A DNA stretch of 33,442 bases from Acidobacteriota bacterium (GTDB lineage: Bacteria > Acidobacteriota > Terriglobia > Terriglobales > Acidobacteriaceae). The stretch spans positions 1 to 33,442 of the forward strand of contig JAJZAL010000027.1 of assembly GCA_021799405.1 (NCBI GenBank). The letters are read 5' to 3'. A program made the translations under genes and the position numbers. Under the pieces are notes generated by a model, which saw nothing but the letters and a program-made list of their open reading frames with translations, had not been told where the DNA came from and searched no databases. Of the stretch, positions 16,172-24,330 are shown in pieces; positions within the stretch are counted from its first letter, which is position 1; each line of letters begins with the position of its first letter.

Positions 16172-17269
16172 TTAAAAGTTTTCCGTCTCGTTGTGCATCG
16201 GGAAGTCCTCTTCGAGACCTTCCTCGTCGTCCTCATCGTCAAAACGGCTGTAACTCTGTGCCAGCGCCTGTGCCGGCAACACGCTCGTCGGCCCGGGCAC
16301 TGCATTTCCGTTCTCATCGATTTTCATGCCGAGCGAGAGCCCCATCTGGGCCAGAATTTCCTTGATCTCGTTCAGCGACTTCCGTCCGAAATTCTTCGTC
16401 TTCAGCATCTCGGCTTCGGTCTTCTGCACCAATTCGCCAATGGACTGAATATTCGCATTCTTCAGGCAGTTGTAGCTGCGTACGCTCAGCTCCAATTCCT
16501 CAACCGAACGGTTCAGGTTCTCATTCTTGAGCTGCACGCGGCCTTCTTCCGCCTGAGCCTCCGCTTCGATCTCCTCCTCGAAGTTGATGAAGATGCTCAT
16601 GTGATCCTTCAGCAGCTTCGCCGCCAGACCCACGGCATCCGCCGGCAGCACCGTGCCGTTCGTCCACACTTCGAGCGTCAACTTCTCGTAGTCGGTGATC
16701 TGACCCAGACGAGCCGCTTCCACCGCGTAATTCACTTTGCGAACCGGCGAATGAACCGAGTCGACCGGGATAAATCCAATCCCAAGATCGCTGTCATAGT
16801 TCTTGTCCGCTCCCACATAGCCGCGGCCCCGCTTCAACCGCATCTCCATCTCGAGCTTTCCGCCTTCGCTCACAGTGGCGAGGTAGATACCCTTGTCGAG
16901 AATTTCCACGTCCGAGTCCGCCTCGATCATTCCCGAGGTGACCACGCCCGGCTGGTCCACGCGCACATACAGCGCCTTCGGACCGTCTCCGTTCAACTTG
17001 AACGGCACCTGCTTCAGATTCAGAATGATATCCGTCGCATCCTCCACGACACCGGGGATCGACTGAAACTCATGCAGAACGCCCTCGATCTTCACCGCGG
17101 TCACCGCCGCACCCTCAATCGAGGAGAGCAGCGTACGCCGCAGCGCATTGCCGATCGTGGTGCCGAAGCCGCGCTCGAATGGCTGAGCACTGAACTTGCC
17201 GTACTTTTCGGTGAGCGTCTCCGGATCTACCACCAGACGCTTGGGCTTTTGAAATCCTCTCCAAAGCAT
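16172..17269 (-). CDS. rpoA: RNA polymerase alpha subunit
   Basis: RpoA dimerises to nucleate RNA polymerase, and its C-terminal domain contacts promoters and activators. The N-terminal domain (about 1-240) has [19 protein letters not shown] and the assembly region. The C-terminal domain (about 252-320) has [20 protein letters not shown] and [13 protein letters not shown], including the DNA-binding determinants. The 365-residue length exceeds the E. coli 329 because of a tail (about 322-365) ending in a strongly acidic run of Asp and Glu. ATG at 17269 has GGAG eleven bases upstream. It lies between rpsD and rplQ, as in classical alpha operons. Confidence 0.98.
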   Translation of the reverse strand: MLWRGFQKPKRLVVDPETLTEKYGKFSAQPFERGFGTTIGNALRRTLLSSIEGAAVTAVKIEGVLHEFQSIPGVVEDATDIILNLKQVPFKLNGDGPKALYVRVDQPGVVTSGMIEADSDVEILDKGIYLATVSEGGKLEMEMRLKRGRGYVGADKNYDSDLGIGFIPVDSVHSPVRKVNYAVEAARLGQITDYEKLTLEVWTNGTVLPADAVGLAAKLLKDHMSIFINFEEEIEAEAQAEEGRVQLKNENLNRSVEELELSVRSYNCLKNANIQSIGELVQKTEAEMLKTKNFGRKSLNEIKEILAQMGLSLGMKIDENGNAVPGPTSVLPAQALAQSYSRFDDEDDEEGLEEDFPMHNETENF

Positions 17270-17414
17270 ATCGATTCACTCTCCATGCACAGCAAACGCC
17301 GCGAAGCACCCTGCAACGGCTGTGCCTGTTTCCTCTCTGATCATTGAAATTCCGCGCTCTCACGCGGCTCGCGGTTGACGATTGTTGTTGCGGCCCCCAG
17401 AAGCCATAAGACCA

Positions 17415-17445
17415 ACTGGGGACCGTGGACTGATAACTGAAAACT
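17415..17445. repeat. half heptamer array, AGTYNYC family, between rpsD and rpoA
   Basis: Units ACTGGGG, ACCGTGG, ACTGATA and ACTGAAA follow one another at exact 7-base spacing, with a partial ACT. Only the inverted orientation is present, so this copy lacks its partner half. It begins about seven bases downstream of the rpsD stop in the direction of transcription. The remainder of the 182-nt gap has a small hairpin CCGCG/CGCGG at 17352-17367 and nothing else recognised. Confidence 0.7.
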
Positions 17446-17451
17446 TCCAGA

Positions 17452-18081
17452 TTACTTGCTATACAGTTCGACGATCAGCTGCTCGTTGACCGGCAGGTTC
17501 ACTTCCTCACGCTTCGGCAACGCAATCAGCTTGCCCGTCAGGTTTTGGTGATCCACTTCGAGCCATGCCGGAGTCGGCTGGCCGCTCGCCAGGTCGCGGC
17601 CCATCTCGATCACAGGCAGCTTCGCGCTGTTCTCGCGAACCTTGATCACGTCGCCCACTTTCACCTGGTACGAGGGAATGTTCACTTTGCGGCCGTTCAC
17701 CTCGACGTGACCGTGGCGCACCACCTGCCGCGCCTGCCGGCGCGAAGTCGCAAAACCCAGCCGGAACGCAATGTTGTCCAGGCGGCACTCAAGCTGCTGA
17801 ATCAGCAATTCGCCGGTCACGCCCTGCTTGCGCGAGGCCTTCTCATAGTAATCCCGGAACTGTCCTTCAAGGGTGAAGTAAATACGCTTCGCCTTCTGCT
17901 TTTCACGCAGCTGCAGGCCGTAGCCCACGATCTTGGCCTTGCGGTCGCGGCCATGCTGGCCGGGGGCAAAGTTGCGCTTCTCGATCGGGCACTTGTCCGT
18001 AAAACACTTCGTGCCCTTCAGAAAAAGCTTCATGCCGTCACGACGGCAAAGGCGACACACTGCTCCTGTATAACGTGCCAA
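17452..18081 (-). CDS. rpsD: 30S ribosomal protein S4
   Basis: S4 starts assembly of the 30S body and in many bacteria represses its own operon. The N-terminus [14 protein letters not shown] is canonical, which fixes the start at 18081, where the codon is TTG; GAGGAG lies eight bases upstream. Cysteines C9, C12, C26 and C31 form the zinc site of the C+ type. An S4 RNA-binding domain follows ([20 protein letters not shown] in pieces, then [18 protein letters not shown]). The length, 209, is normal. A non-ATG start on so highly expressed a protein is notable and may set its level. Confidence 0.97.
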   Translation of the reverse strand: MARYTGAVCRLCRRDGMKLFLKGTKCFTDKCPIEKRNFAPGQHGRDRKAKIVGYGLQLREKQKAKRIYFTLEGQFRDYYEKASRKQGVTGELLIQQLECRLDNIAFRLGFATSRRQARQVVRHGHVEVNGRKVNIPSYQVKVGDVIKVRENSAKLPVIEMGRDLASGQPTPAWLEVDHQNLTGKLIALPKREEVNLPVNEQLIVELYSK

Positions 18082-18148
18082 ACTCTTCTCTCCTCAACTT
18101 CAGGTGACGACCGGTTTACGCGCAGCACAGCGTTTCTTCCCGGTCCGT

Positions 18149-18266
18149 TTAGCTTCCAGCCGTTAGCCGGAAGCAGGGGAGCTCGATCACTTCCCATTCT
18201 TTAGTTTACAACCTGTTAGCCTCCAGCTCCCAGCGAAAAGCTAAGAGCTGGAGCCCAATAGCTGCT
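18149..18266. repeat. heptamer array, YYAGCYN family, between rpsK and rpsD
   Basis: Direct units TTAGCTT, CCAGCCG and TTAGCCG (18149-18169), then TTAGCCT and CCAGCTC (18216-18229), are followed by inverted units AGCTAAG, AGCTGGA, a diverged unit and AGCTGCT (18239-18266). CTCCAGCTC at 18221-18229 is the exact reverse complement of GAGCTGGAG at 18245-18253, giving a 9-bp stem. The array abuts the rpsK stop codon. Confidence 0.75.
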
Positions 18267-18268
18267 TC

Positions 18269-18685
18269 TTACACTCTCCTCCGCTTCGGCGGGCGGCAGC
18301 CGTTGTGCGGAATCGGCGTGACGTCGCGAATCGAGCGAACTTCGAGCCCCGCCACTGCCAGCGCACGAACCGCCGACTCGCGGCCTGAACCAGGCCCGCT
18401 CACGCGCACATCCACGGAGCGCAGGCCATGATCGCGCGCCATATTCGCGGCATTGATCGCGGCCTGCTGGGCGGCAAACGGAGTGCCCTTACGCGACCCG
18501 CGGAAGCCCAGAGATCCCGAACTCTTCCACGAAAGCGTGTTGCCCTGCCCGTCGGTGATCGTCACAATCGTGTTGTTGAACGATGCCTGAATGAACACCA
18601 GGCCATAAGGAACGTTCTTTCGTTCCCGCTTCTTGAACTTTTTGCTCTTCGCGGCCTTTCCCGCGGTCTGCTTTGCTTTTGCCAT
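18269..18685 (-). CDS. rpsK: 30S ribosomal protein S11
   Basis: S11 lies on the 30S platform near the Shine-Dalgarno helix. The protein has an N-terminal Lys-rich extension, then [17 protein letters not shown], the [15 protein letters not shown] [14 protein letters not shown] loop, and the canonical end [13 protein letters not shown]. The length is 138 against 129 in E. coli. Its ATG overlaps the rpsM stop by one base (TAATG), so the two are translationally coupled. It is co-transcribed with rpsM and rpsD. Confidence 0.98.
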   Translation of the reverse strand: MAKAKQTAGKAAKSKKFKKRERKNVPYGLVFIQASFNNTIVTITDGQGNTLSWKSSGSLGFRGSRKGTPFAAQQAAINAANMARDHGLRSVDVRVSGPGSGRESAVRALAVAGLEVRSIRDVTPIPHNGCRPPKRRRV

Positions 18686-19068
18686 TAGGTCTTCGTCGCT
18701 TTCTTCTTACCCGCCACGGTGCCACGGCGCGGACCCTTGCGGGTGCGGGCATTGGTGTGAGTACGCTGACCGCGAACCGGCAGGCTCCTGCGATGCCGGA
18801 GTCCGCGATACGACTGAATTTCAATCAGGCGCTTGATGTGCATCGTCACGTCCTTGCGCAGGTCGCCTTCCACCTGGCCTTCCGCTTCGATGACCTGACG
18901 GATGCGGTTCACCTCATCCTCGCCGAGATCCTGAACCTTCTTGAACGGATCAACGTTCGCAGCTTCCAGAATCTTCAGCGCACGAGGGTTGCCGATCCCG
19001 TAAATATACGTAAGCGCGATCCGAGCCTGCTTGTTACGAGGCAGATCGACGCCAGCAACACGTGCCAT
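18685..19068 (-). CDS. rpsM: 30S ribosomal protein S13
   Basis: S13 bridges the 30S head to the 50S subunit and touches P-site tRNA with its basic tail. [23 protein letters not shown], the [27 protein letters not shown] region (seen in pieces) and a Lys-rich end are all typical. The length is 127 against 118 in E. coli, the extra residues being in the basic tail. It follows rpmJ after a 162-nt gap that carries hairpins but no clear heptamer array. Confidence 0.98.
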   Translation of the reverse strand: MARVAGVDLPRNKQARIALTYIYGIGNPRALKILEAANVDPFKKVQDLGEDEVNRIRQVIEAEGQVEGDLRKDVTMHIKRLIEIQSYRGLRHRRSLPVRGQRTHTNARTRKGPRRGTVAGKKKATKT

Positions 19069-19187
19069 AGTTTGCCCTTCGTAGGTCCCGGTTTTCTCTC
19101 TCCGGAACGGGTTATGCCTCCGCCGGCTTCGGCTTTGGCGGCTTTGAGTCGGGGTTCATCGCAAGCCTTTCCGGCTAACTAGCCCCT

Positions 19188-19203
19188 GCCTGCGCTAGCA
19201 GGC
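19188..19203. other. palindromic hairpin in the rpmJ-rpsM gap
   Basis: GCCTGC and GCAGGC flank a GCTA loop. It lies in the middle of the leftward transcript and has no T-tract, so it is more likely an RNA structure element than a terminator. A second, looser stem of Gly-codon-like GC sequence (CCGCC/GGCGG) lies about 60 bases further left. Nothing else is seen in the gap 19069-19230. Confidence 0.4.
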
Positions 19204-19230
19204 GTGACTCCCTCCACAAGCTCCTCCAGG

Positions 19231-19344
19231 TCAGCCCTGGCGCTGCTTGTGCTTTGCGTTTTCGCAGATCACCCGCACCACACCACGGCGATGGATCACC
19301 TTGCACTTATCGCAAATCTTCTTGACTGATGCACGAACCTTCAT
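19231..19344 (-). CDS. rpmJ: 50S ribosomal protein L36 (zinc-binding type)
   Basis: This small gene encodes 37 residues beginning [15 protein letters not shown] and ending HKQRQG. C11, C14, C27 and H32 form the classical L36 zinc ribbon, so this is the zinc-dependent (C+) form. It sits between infA and rpsM, its usual place at the head of the alpha operon. A heptamer array separates it from infA. Confidence 0.97.
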   Translation of the reverse strand: MKVRASVKKICDKCKVIHRRGVVRVICENAKHKQRQG

Positions 19345-19356
19345 AAAACAATCCCA

Positions 19357-19418
19357 AGTTACCAGTTATCAGTTGTCAGTCCCGATAGGTCCCACTGGGG
19401 ACTGAGGACTGAAAACTG
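19357..19418. repeat. heptamer array, AGTYNYC family, between infA and rpmJ
   Basis: This is one of the clearest copies. Four direct units, AGTTACC, AGTTATC, AGTTGTC and AGTCCCG (19357-19384), are followed after nine bases by inverted units ACTGGGG, ACTGAGG, ACTGAAA and a partial ACTG (19394-19418). All spacing within each half is exactly seven. The halves form an imperfect stem that fills most of the 79-nt gap. Confidence 0.85.
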
Positions 19419-19423
19419 TTCGC

Positions 19424-19642
19424 TTATTTATACCGGTAGACAATCCGCCCGCGATTCAAGTCATACGGGCTCAGCTCTACCGCAACCCGGTCACCCGGCA
19501 AAATCCGGATGAAATTCTTCCGCATCCGCCCGGAAACATGAGCCAGAACTTCGTGCCCATTCTCCAGCTTCACCCGGAACATGGCATTCGGCAACGTTTC
19601 CGATACCGTCGCCATGACCTCAATCGCGTCTTCTTTCGACAA
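19424..19642 (-). CDS. infA: translation initiation factor IF-1
   Basis: IF-1 binds the A site of the 30S subunit during initiation. The 72-residue protein has the standard length and S1-like OB fold: [41 protein letters not shown] and the GRIVYR end. The canonical N-terminus fixes the start at 19642, where the codon is TTG; AGGCAGG lies just upstream and no in-frame ATG is near. One family position often held by Glu-Gly (IEVEG) reads IEVMA here. The gene follows map after 40 bases. Confidence 0.97.
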   Translation of the reverse strand: MSKEDAIEVMATVSETLPNAMFRVKLENGHEVLAHVSGRMRKNFIRILPGDRVAVELSPYDLNRGRIVYRYK

Positions 19643-19658
19643 ATTGCCTGCCTGTTTC

Positions 19659-19679
19659 TGCCGGCCCTCAAAGCCGGCA
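19659..19679. other. hairpin between map and infA
   Basis: TGCCGGC and GCCGGCA enclose a seven-base loop within the 40-nt gap, immediately upstream of the infA ribosome binding site and TTG start. No T-tract follows. It could modulate infA translation or partial termination after map; this is inference from position only. Confidence 0.4.
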
Positions 19680-19682
19680 AGC

Positions 19683-20435
19683 TTACTGCGTCAAAATCAA
19701 TGCGCCGTCCGCCGTCACGGCTATCGTGTGCTCAAAGTGGGCGCTCATGCTCCCATCCTCGGTCACCGCCGTCCAACCATCGTCCAGCACCTGGACTCCG
19801 GGCTTGCCCGCATTCACCATCGGCTCAATGCAAAGCACCATGCCCTCTTTCAATTTCTGCCCCTGGCCGCGCCGGCCGTAATTCGGGACCTGCGGATCTT
19901 CATGCAGCCGGGTTCCAATCCCGTGCCCCACAAACTCCCGCACCACACTAAAACCTTCCGCTTCCACTGCCTCCTGTACCGCTGCGCCAATGTCTCCCAG
20001 CGTCGCGCCGGCACGTACTGCTTCAATCCCGCACTGCAGCGACTTCTTCGTCACTGCCAGCAGCTTCTGCGTCCGGGGACTCACCTTCTCGCCGACGGCC
20101 ACAGTCGTCGCCGAATCCCCGTAATACCCATCGATCACCACTCCCGTGTCGATCGAAACGATGTCGCCCTCGCGAAGCACCCGCTCCGCCGAAGGAATCC
20201 CGTGCACCACCTCGCTGTTGACTGAGGTGCAAAGCACGGCAGGATATCCGCGGTAACCCTTGAACGCCGGCTTCACGCCCATCTCATGCATCCGGGCCGC
20301 CGCCGCGTTCTCCAGATCCATCGTGGTCATGCCCGGCTTCACCAGCCCGCGCACATACTCCAGAATTTCGCGGACCGCCTGCCCGCTGCGCCGCATCTTC
20401 TCAATCTCCTGCGGCGACTTGATCATGATGGCCAT
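19683..20435 (-). CDS. map: methionine aminopeptidase, type I
   Basis: Map removes the initiator methionine from nascent proteins. The 250-residue protein shows all metal ligands of the pita-bread fold: D96 (SIDTG), D107 (YYGDSA), H171 ([10 protein letters not shown]), E204 (IEPMV) and E235 (FEHTI), with substrate His H79 (VVHGIPS). It lacks the N-terminal zinc-finger extension of type Ic enzymes. It lies four bases after adk, in the secY-adk-map-infA order common to many phyla. Confidence 0.98.
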   Translation of the reverse strand: MAIMIKSPQEIEKMRRSGQAVREILEYVRGLVKPGMTTMDLENAAAARMHEMGVKPAFKGYRGYPAVLCTSVNSEVVHGIPSAERVLREGDIVSIDTGVVIDGYYGDSATTVAVGEKVSPRTQKLLAVTKKSLQCGIEAVRAGATLGDIGAAVQEAVEAEGFSVVREFVGHGIGTRLHEDPQVPNYGRRGQGQKLKEGMVLCIEPMVNAGKPGVQVLDDGWTAVTEDGSMSAHFEHTIAVTADGALILTQ

Positions 20436-20439
20436 CCGG

Positions 20440-21162
20440 CTAACCCCTGAGCCTCGCTATAGCCGTCATAATCCCGGCAGTCACGGCACCCACTTCCAAC
20501 TCGCCGTCCACTTCTTCAAACCGCCCCAGCTTGCGGTAATGCTCAACCACTGGAGCTGTCAGGGATTCGTACGCACGCATCCGCTCGTCAAACACTTCCT
20601 TAGAATCATCGGAGCGGCGCACCAGTTGTGCGCCATCCTTGTCACAAATTCCATCTACCTTGGGGGGCTGCAAATACGTGTTATAGATGGTCTTGCAGAC
20701 AGGACAGATGCGCCGTCCCGTAATACGGCGCAAGAGTTGATTGTAGCTCACCTGAATACTGATCGCAATCACCGGCAAAGTGCCCGCCTGCGCCCCCAGA
20801 TGCCCATCCAGCCAGTTCGCCTGCCCCAGTGTCCGCGGAAATCCATCCAGGATATAGCCCCGGGCCGTATCCGGCTCCTTCAACCTCTCCGCCACCATCC
20901 GGTTCACCAGCTCGTCCGGCACCAGCTCGCCCCGGTCCATCAGTTCCTTGGCCTGCTTCCCCACTTCCGTCCCCCGCTCCACGTTCGAGCGAAGCAGGTC
21001 GCCTGTCGAGATCTGCGGAATCCCCCACGCCTTCACAAGCCCTTTGGCCTGAGTTCCCTTGCCCACTCCCGGAGCTCCCAGCAGCAGAATCGGCCCTGGC
21101 GTCAAATGACCGGCCGCCTCCGCCGCGGATCCGGCGCTGGCGTTCGCTGAGGCCACTACCAT
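20440..21162 (-). CDS. adk: adenylate kinase, zinc-LID type
   Basis: Adk interconverts AMP and ATP with two ADP. The P-loop is GAPGVGKGT (residues 29-37), the AMP site includes STGDLLR and DGFPRTLGQ, and the LID has C153, C156, C173 and D176, a zinc-binding set found in long-form enzymes. From ATG 21162, which overlaps the secY end by seven bases, the product has 240 residues with an Ala/Ser-rich 20-residue leader not usual for the family. A TTG at 21105 with GGAGG ten bases upstream would give a standard N-terminus (TPGPILLLGAP), so the true start may be there. Confidence 0.95.
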   Translation of the reverse strand: MVVASANASAGSAAEAAGHLTPGPILLLGAPGVGKGTQAKGLVKAWGIPQISTGDLLRSNVERGTEVGKQAKELMDRGELVPDELVNRMVAERLKEPDTARGYILDGFPRTLGQANWLDGHLGAQAGTLPVIAISIQVSYNQLLRRITGRRICPVCKTIYNTYLQPPKVDGICDKDGAQLVRRSDDSKEVFDERMRAYESLTAPVVEHYRKLGRFEEVDGELEVGAVTAGIMTAIARLRG

Positions 21163-22550
21163 GCCCGCCGTCCGCGCGTGCGGCTGCGCGGAGAAAAGCC
21201 TTCATAGTGCCGCATGATGAGCTGCGACTCGATTTGGTTCACCGTATCCATCGCTACACCCACAACGATCAGAAGCGAGGTGCCGCCAAAGTAGAAGTTG
21301 AACCCCAGACCATTGGTCACCCACAACGGCATTCGCTCAAACAGCGAGCCCACCAGCCACAGGTGATTCAGGTGAATACCGCTGATCAGAAACTGCGGAA
21401 TAATCGCCACCACGCAAAGGTAGATCGCACCCACCAGCGTGATGCGCGTCAGAATGTCGTTAACGAAATCTGAAGTCTTCTTGCCGGGCCGGATACCGGG
21501 AATAAAGCCGCCATACTTGCGCATGTTGTCCGCAATGTCGTCTGGACGGAACACGATCGAAATGTAAAAGTACGCAAAGAAAACAATCGCAACGATATAC
21601 AGAAACTCGTACCAGGGCTCGCCCGGCTGCAGAGCATTCGCAATGCGGCTCAGGAAATCGCTGTTCTTCACAAACGCTGCATTCGCAAACAACAGCGGAG
21701 CCGACAACACCGAGGCCGCAAAGATGATCGGCATCACGCCGCCGGAGTTCACGCGCAGCGGAAGATGCGTCGACTGCCCGCCCATCAGCCTCCGGCCTAC
21801 GATCCGCTTCGCGTACTGCACCGGGATCCGCCGCTCGCTGCGCTCCACGAACACAATAAACGCCACTACGGCGAGCATCCCAATCACCAGCAGAATCAGC
21901 GCCGGAATCGTAAATGCGCCAAATTTCGACTGCTGCGCCGTTTGCACCAGGTCCGCGATGCCGCCCGGCAGTCCCACGACGATACCGGCGAAAATCAGCA
22001 AGCTCATGCCGTTGCCGATGCCACGGTCGGTGATCTGCTCGCCCAGCCACATCACAAAGGTCGTCCCGGCCGTCAGCGTCAGAATCGTCATCAGGATGAA
22101 CCCGATGCCAGGATCCAGCACAAGCTTATTGCCCGTCGAGCCGTGCGAAAGCGCAATCGCGATCGCCGCCGACTGCACCACGCCCAGTCCCACCGTGACG
22201 TACCGGGTCCATTGCGTGATCTTGCGGCGGCCCAATTCCCCCTGATCCTGCAGCTTCTTCAGCGGCTCATACACCACTGTCAGCAGCTGAAAGATAATCG
22301 AGGCGGTGATGTAGGGCATAATGCCCAGCGCAAATACGGTCATGCGGCGAAGGTTGTTGCCGCTGAACAGATTCACCAGCCCCAGCGACGAACCGCCTTG
22401 TTGGTTGAAGAACTGTTCCAGCGCATGCGCATTCACGCCGGGCGTCGGAATGAACGCACCCAGCCGGTAAACCGCCATCATGGCCAGCATGAACAGAACC
22501 CGCTTGCGCAGGTCCGGAACCTTGAAGATATTCGCGAACTTTTCAAACAT
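21156..22550 (-). CDS. secY: preprotein translocase subunit SecY
   Basis: SecY forms the membrane channel for Sec-dependent export and membrane insertion. The 464-residue protein begins MFEKFANIFKVPDLRKRVLF and has ten predicted helices. Family marks include GAFIPTPGVN in the first loop, the FALGIMPYITASIIFQLL helix, the cytoplasmic loop SERRIPVQYAKR and RPDDIADNMRKYGGFIPGIRPG (seen in pieces). It follows rplO in the spc operon. Only a weak AGG is seen upstream of its ATG; a hairpin lies just before it. Confidence 0.98.
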   Translation of the reverse strand: MFEKFANIFKVPDLRKRVLFMLAMMAVYRLGAFIPTPGVNAHALEQFFNQQGGSSLGLVNLFSGNNLRRMTVFALGIMPYITASIIFQLLTVVYEPLKKLQDQGELGRRKITQWTRYVTVGLGVVQSAAIAIALSHGSTGNKLVLDPGIGFILMTILTLTAGTTFVMWLGEQITDRGIGNGMSLLIFAGIVVGLPGGIADLVQTAQQSKFGAFTIPALILLVIGMLAVVAFIVFVERSERRIPVQYAKRIVGRRLMGGQSTHLPLRVNSGGVMPIIFAASVLSAPLLFANAAFVKNSDFLSRIANALQPGEPWYEFLYIVAIVFFAYFYISIVFRPDDIADNMRKYGGFIPGIRPGKKTSDFVNDILTRITLVGAIYLCVVAIIPQFLISGIHLNHLWLVGSLFERMPLWVTNGLGFNFYFGGTSLLIVVGVAMDTVNQIESQLIMRHYEGFSPRSRTRGRRAW

Positions 22551-22572
22551 GGGAGCTTGGTACCTATCCTAA

Positions 22573-22591
22573 CCGTTCCCGCGGGAAACGG
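22573..22591. other. hairpin in the rplO-secY gap
   Basis: CCGTTCCCG pairs with CGGGAAACGG, with one bulged base and almost no loop, in the 64-nt gap. No T-tract follows on the minus strand. It may be an mRNA processing or attenuation element ahead of secY. Confidence 0.35.
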
Positions 22592-22614
22592 CATGTTCCT
22601 TAGTCAAAAGTCGC

Positions 22615-23055
22615 TCAGGCGACAACGACTGCCTTGCCGCCCGCCTTCTCAATCTTCTCTTGCGCGGACTTCGAAAACTTGTGCGCATGCACGGTGATCG
22701 CCTTCGTCACCTCGCCGTTGCCCAGAATCTTCAGCAGCTCACCTCGCTTGGCCAGCAGTCCCTTGGCGATAAACGCATCCAGCGTCAGTTCGCTCTCGTT
22801 CAACTCTTCCAGCCGCGACAGGTTCAGCACCGTGTATTCGGTGCGGAAAATGTTCGTGAAGCCGCGCTTCGGCAGACGGCGGTGCAGCGGCATCTGGCCG
22901 CCTTCAAAGCCGCGCATCAGGCTCGATCCAGACCTCGATCCCTGGCCCTTGTGTCCACGCGTGGACGTCTTGCCGTGGCCCGACCCCATGCCGCGGCCCA
23001 CGCGCTTGCGATTCCGATTTGCCTTCTTCGGTGCCCGAAGATTCGAAAGATTCAT
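22615..23055 (-). CDS. rplO: 50S ribosomal protein L15
   Basis: L15 is a late-assembling large-subunit protein. MNLSNLRAPKKANRNRKRVGRG, the Gly-rich GSGHGKTSTRGHKGQGSRSG stretch (in pieces) and the FEGGQMPLHRRLPKRGF element are canonical, and the C-terminal domain is normal. The length is 146. GAGGGG lies upstream of its ATG. A 116-nt gap with a heptamer array separates it from rpmD. Confidence 0.98.
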   Translation of the reverse strand: MNLSNLRAPKKANRNRKRVGRGMGSGHGKTSTRGHKGQGSRSGSSLMRGFEGGQMPLHRRLPKRGFTNIFRTEYTVLNLSRLEELNESELTLDAFIAKGLLAKRGELLKILGNGEVTKAITVHAHKFSKSAQEKIEKAGGKAVVVA

Positions 23056-23111
23056 GATTCCCCTCGCTAACGCCGGCCGGTATCGTCGCGGCCGACTCGC
23101 TTTTCTTTAAA

Positions 23112-23170
23112 AGTCGCCAGTTATCAGTTGTCAGTCATCAGAAACTGGGCGCTGACAAGGTCTACTGTCA
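23112..23170. repeat. heptamer array, AGTYNYC family, between rpmD and rplO
   Basis: Direct units AGTCGCC, AGTTATC, AGTTGTC and AGTCATC (23112-23139) are followed by inverted units ACTGGGC, GCTGACA, a six-base unit and ACTGTCA (23144-23170). The last unit runs into the rpmD stop codon. The inverted half is more decayed than at 19357 or 28318. Confidence 0.8.
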
Positions 23171-23171
23171 A

Positions 23172-23357
23172 CTACTCAACAATGCGTACCAGGTGCGGAA
23201 CCTTCAGGACCATGCCGCGAATCGACGGCGTATCCTCGCGCTCCACAATCTGATTCAGCCGCGTAAAGCCAAGGCCCTTCACGACCTTCTTGTGCTTCTC
23301 CGGCGCCTGAATCACCGACCGGTAATACTGAATGCGGATCTTTGCTTTCTCTGCCAT
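23172..23357 (-). CDS. rpmD: 50S ribosomal protein L30
   Basis: L30 is a small large-subunit protein found in most but not all bacteria. The 61 residues show IRIQYYRSVIQAPEKHKKVVKGLG (in pieces) followed by RLNQIVEREDTPSIRGMVLKV, the standard fold. Its ATG lies three bases after the rpsE stop, and its AGGAG site lies within the rpsE end, so translation is coupled. Confidence 0.97.
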   Translation of the reverse strand: MAEKAKIRIQYYRSVIQAPEKHKKVVKGLGFTRLNQIVEREDTPSIRGMVLKVPHLVRIVE

Positions 23358-23360
23358 GAA

Positions 23361-23870
23361 TTAAAGCTCCTGCGCTTGCTTGCCGCGCAGCGCCGCAACC
23401 TCTTCGCGGTCACGCAGCTGGGTCAGCGCATCAAATGTGGCCTTGATCACGTTGTGCGGATTCGCCGTGCCCAGGCTCTTGGTCAGCACGTTCTGTACGC
23501 CCGCCGAAGTCATCACCGCGCGCACTGCGCCGCCGGCAATCACGCCTGTGCCTTCCGGCGCCGGCTTCAGTAGCACCTGCCCGGAACCGAACCGTCCCAG
23601 CACGCGATGCGGAATCGTCGTCTCGGTCAGATGCACGCGCACCAGGTTCTTCTTCGCCGACTCAATTCCCTTGCGAATCGCCTGCGGCACTTCCTTCGCC
23701 TTGCCCGAACCGTAGCCAACCACCCCGGCAGCCGGGTCGCCCACGACCACCAGCGCGGCAAACGACATGTTCTTGCCGCCCTTCACGACCTTCGTGACGC
23801 GGTTGATCGATACAACCTGATCCTTCAGGTTGTACTGCCCGGCGTCCAGCTTCTTTCTGATTGTTGCCAT
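23361..23870 (-). CDS. rpsE: 30S ribosomal protein S5
   Basis: S5 lies at the mRNA entry side and contributes to decoding accuracy. The N-terminal double-stranded-RNA-binding fold has [20 protein letters not shown], and the C-terminal domain has [20 protein letters not shown] (in pieces) and a normal end. The length is 169. AGGA precedes the ATG. It stands between rplR and rpmD as in the classical spc operon. Confidence 0.98.
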   Translation of the reverse strand: MATIRKKLDAGQYNLKDQVVSINRVTKVVKGGKNMSFAALVVVGDPAAGVVGYGSGKAKEVPQAIRKGIESAKKNLVRVHLTETTIPHRVLGRFGSGQVLLKPAPEGTGVIAGGAVRAVMTSAGVQNVLTKSLGTANPHNVIKATFDALTQLRDREEVAALRGKQAQEL

Positions 23871-23930
23871 TGCTTCCTGATTCCTTTCGGGCCGGCATTC
23901 ATGCCGCCCTGCAACCTTTGAAAATCCAGC

Positions 23931-24287
23931 TTAGAACTCGAGGCCCGCCTCGCGCGCCGCATCGGCCAGTGCCTTCACGCGCCCGTGGTACAAGTAGCCA
24001 CCACGGTCGTATACCACCTTCGTGATGCCCTTTTCCTTCGCTCGCTCGGCCACCAGCTTGCCCACTTCCTTCGCGGCTGCCAGGTTCCCACCCGTCTTGA
24101 TCTTGTCGGCAATCGTCGAAGCGGAAACCAGAGTACGGCCCTTGCTGTCGTCGATCACCTGCGCATAGATGTGGTTCAGCGAGCGGTAAACATTGAGGCG
24201 CGGACGCTCCGATGTACCCTGAATGCGCTCCCGGATACGGGTGTGAACGCGCTTGCGAATGACATTGCGTTGAATCTGCGGAATCAT
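23931..24287 (-). CDS. rplR: 50S ribosomal protein L18
   Basis: L18 binds 5S rRNA in the central protuberance with L5. The 118-residue protein has a basic N-terminus ([15 protein letters not shown]), [21 protein letters not shown] in pieces, and the [26 protein letters not shown] end in pieces. The start ATG has GGAAGGG upstream. The 60-nt gap to rpsE holds nothing notable. Confidence 0.98.
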   Translation of the reverse strand: MIPQIQRNVIRKRVHTRIRERIQGTSERPRLNVYRSLNHIYAQVIDDSKGRTLVSASTIADKIKTGGNLAAAKEVGKLVAERAKEKGITKVVYDRGGYLYHGRVKALADAAREAGLEF

Positions 24288-24330
24288 ATTCCCTTCCTAT
24301 CAGCGGAGCCGCCCCGCGGCCCCGTTCGGT

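Noticed and set aside
17352..17367. Riboswitch or ribosomal leader ahead of rpoA
   Set aside because: Only a 5-bp stem is seen, with no recognisable leader architecture.
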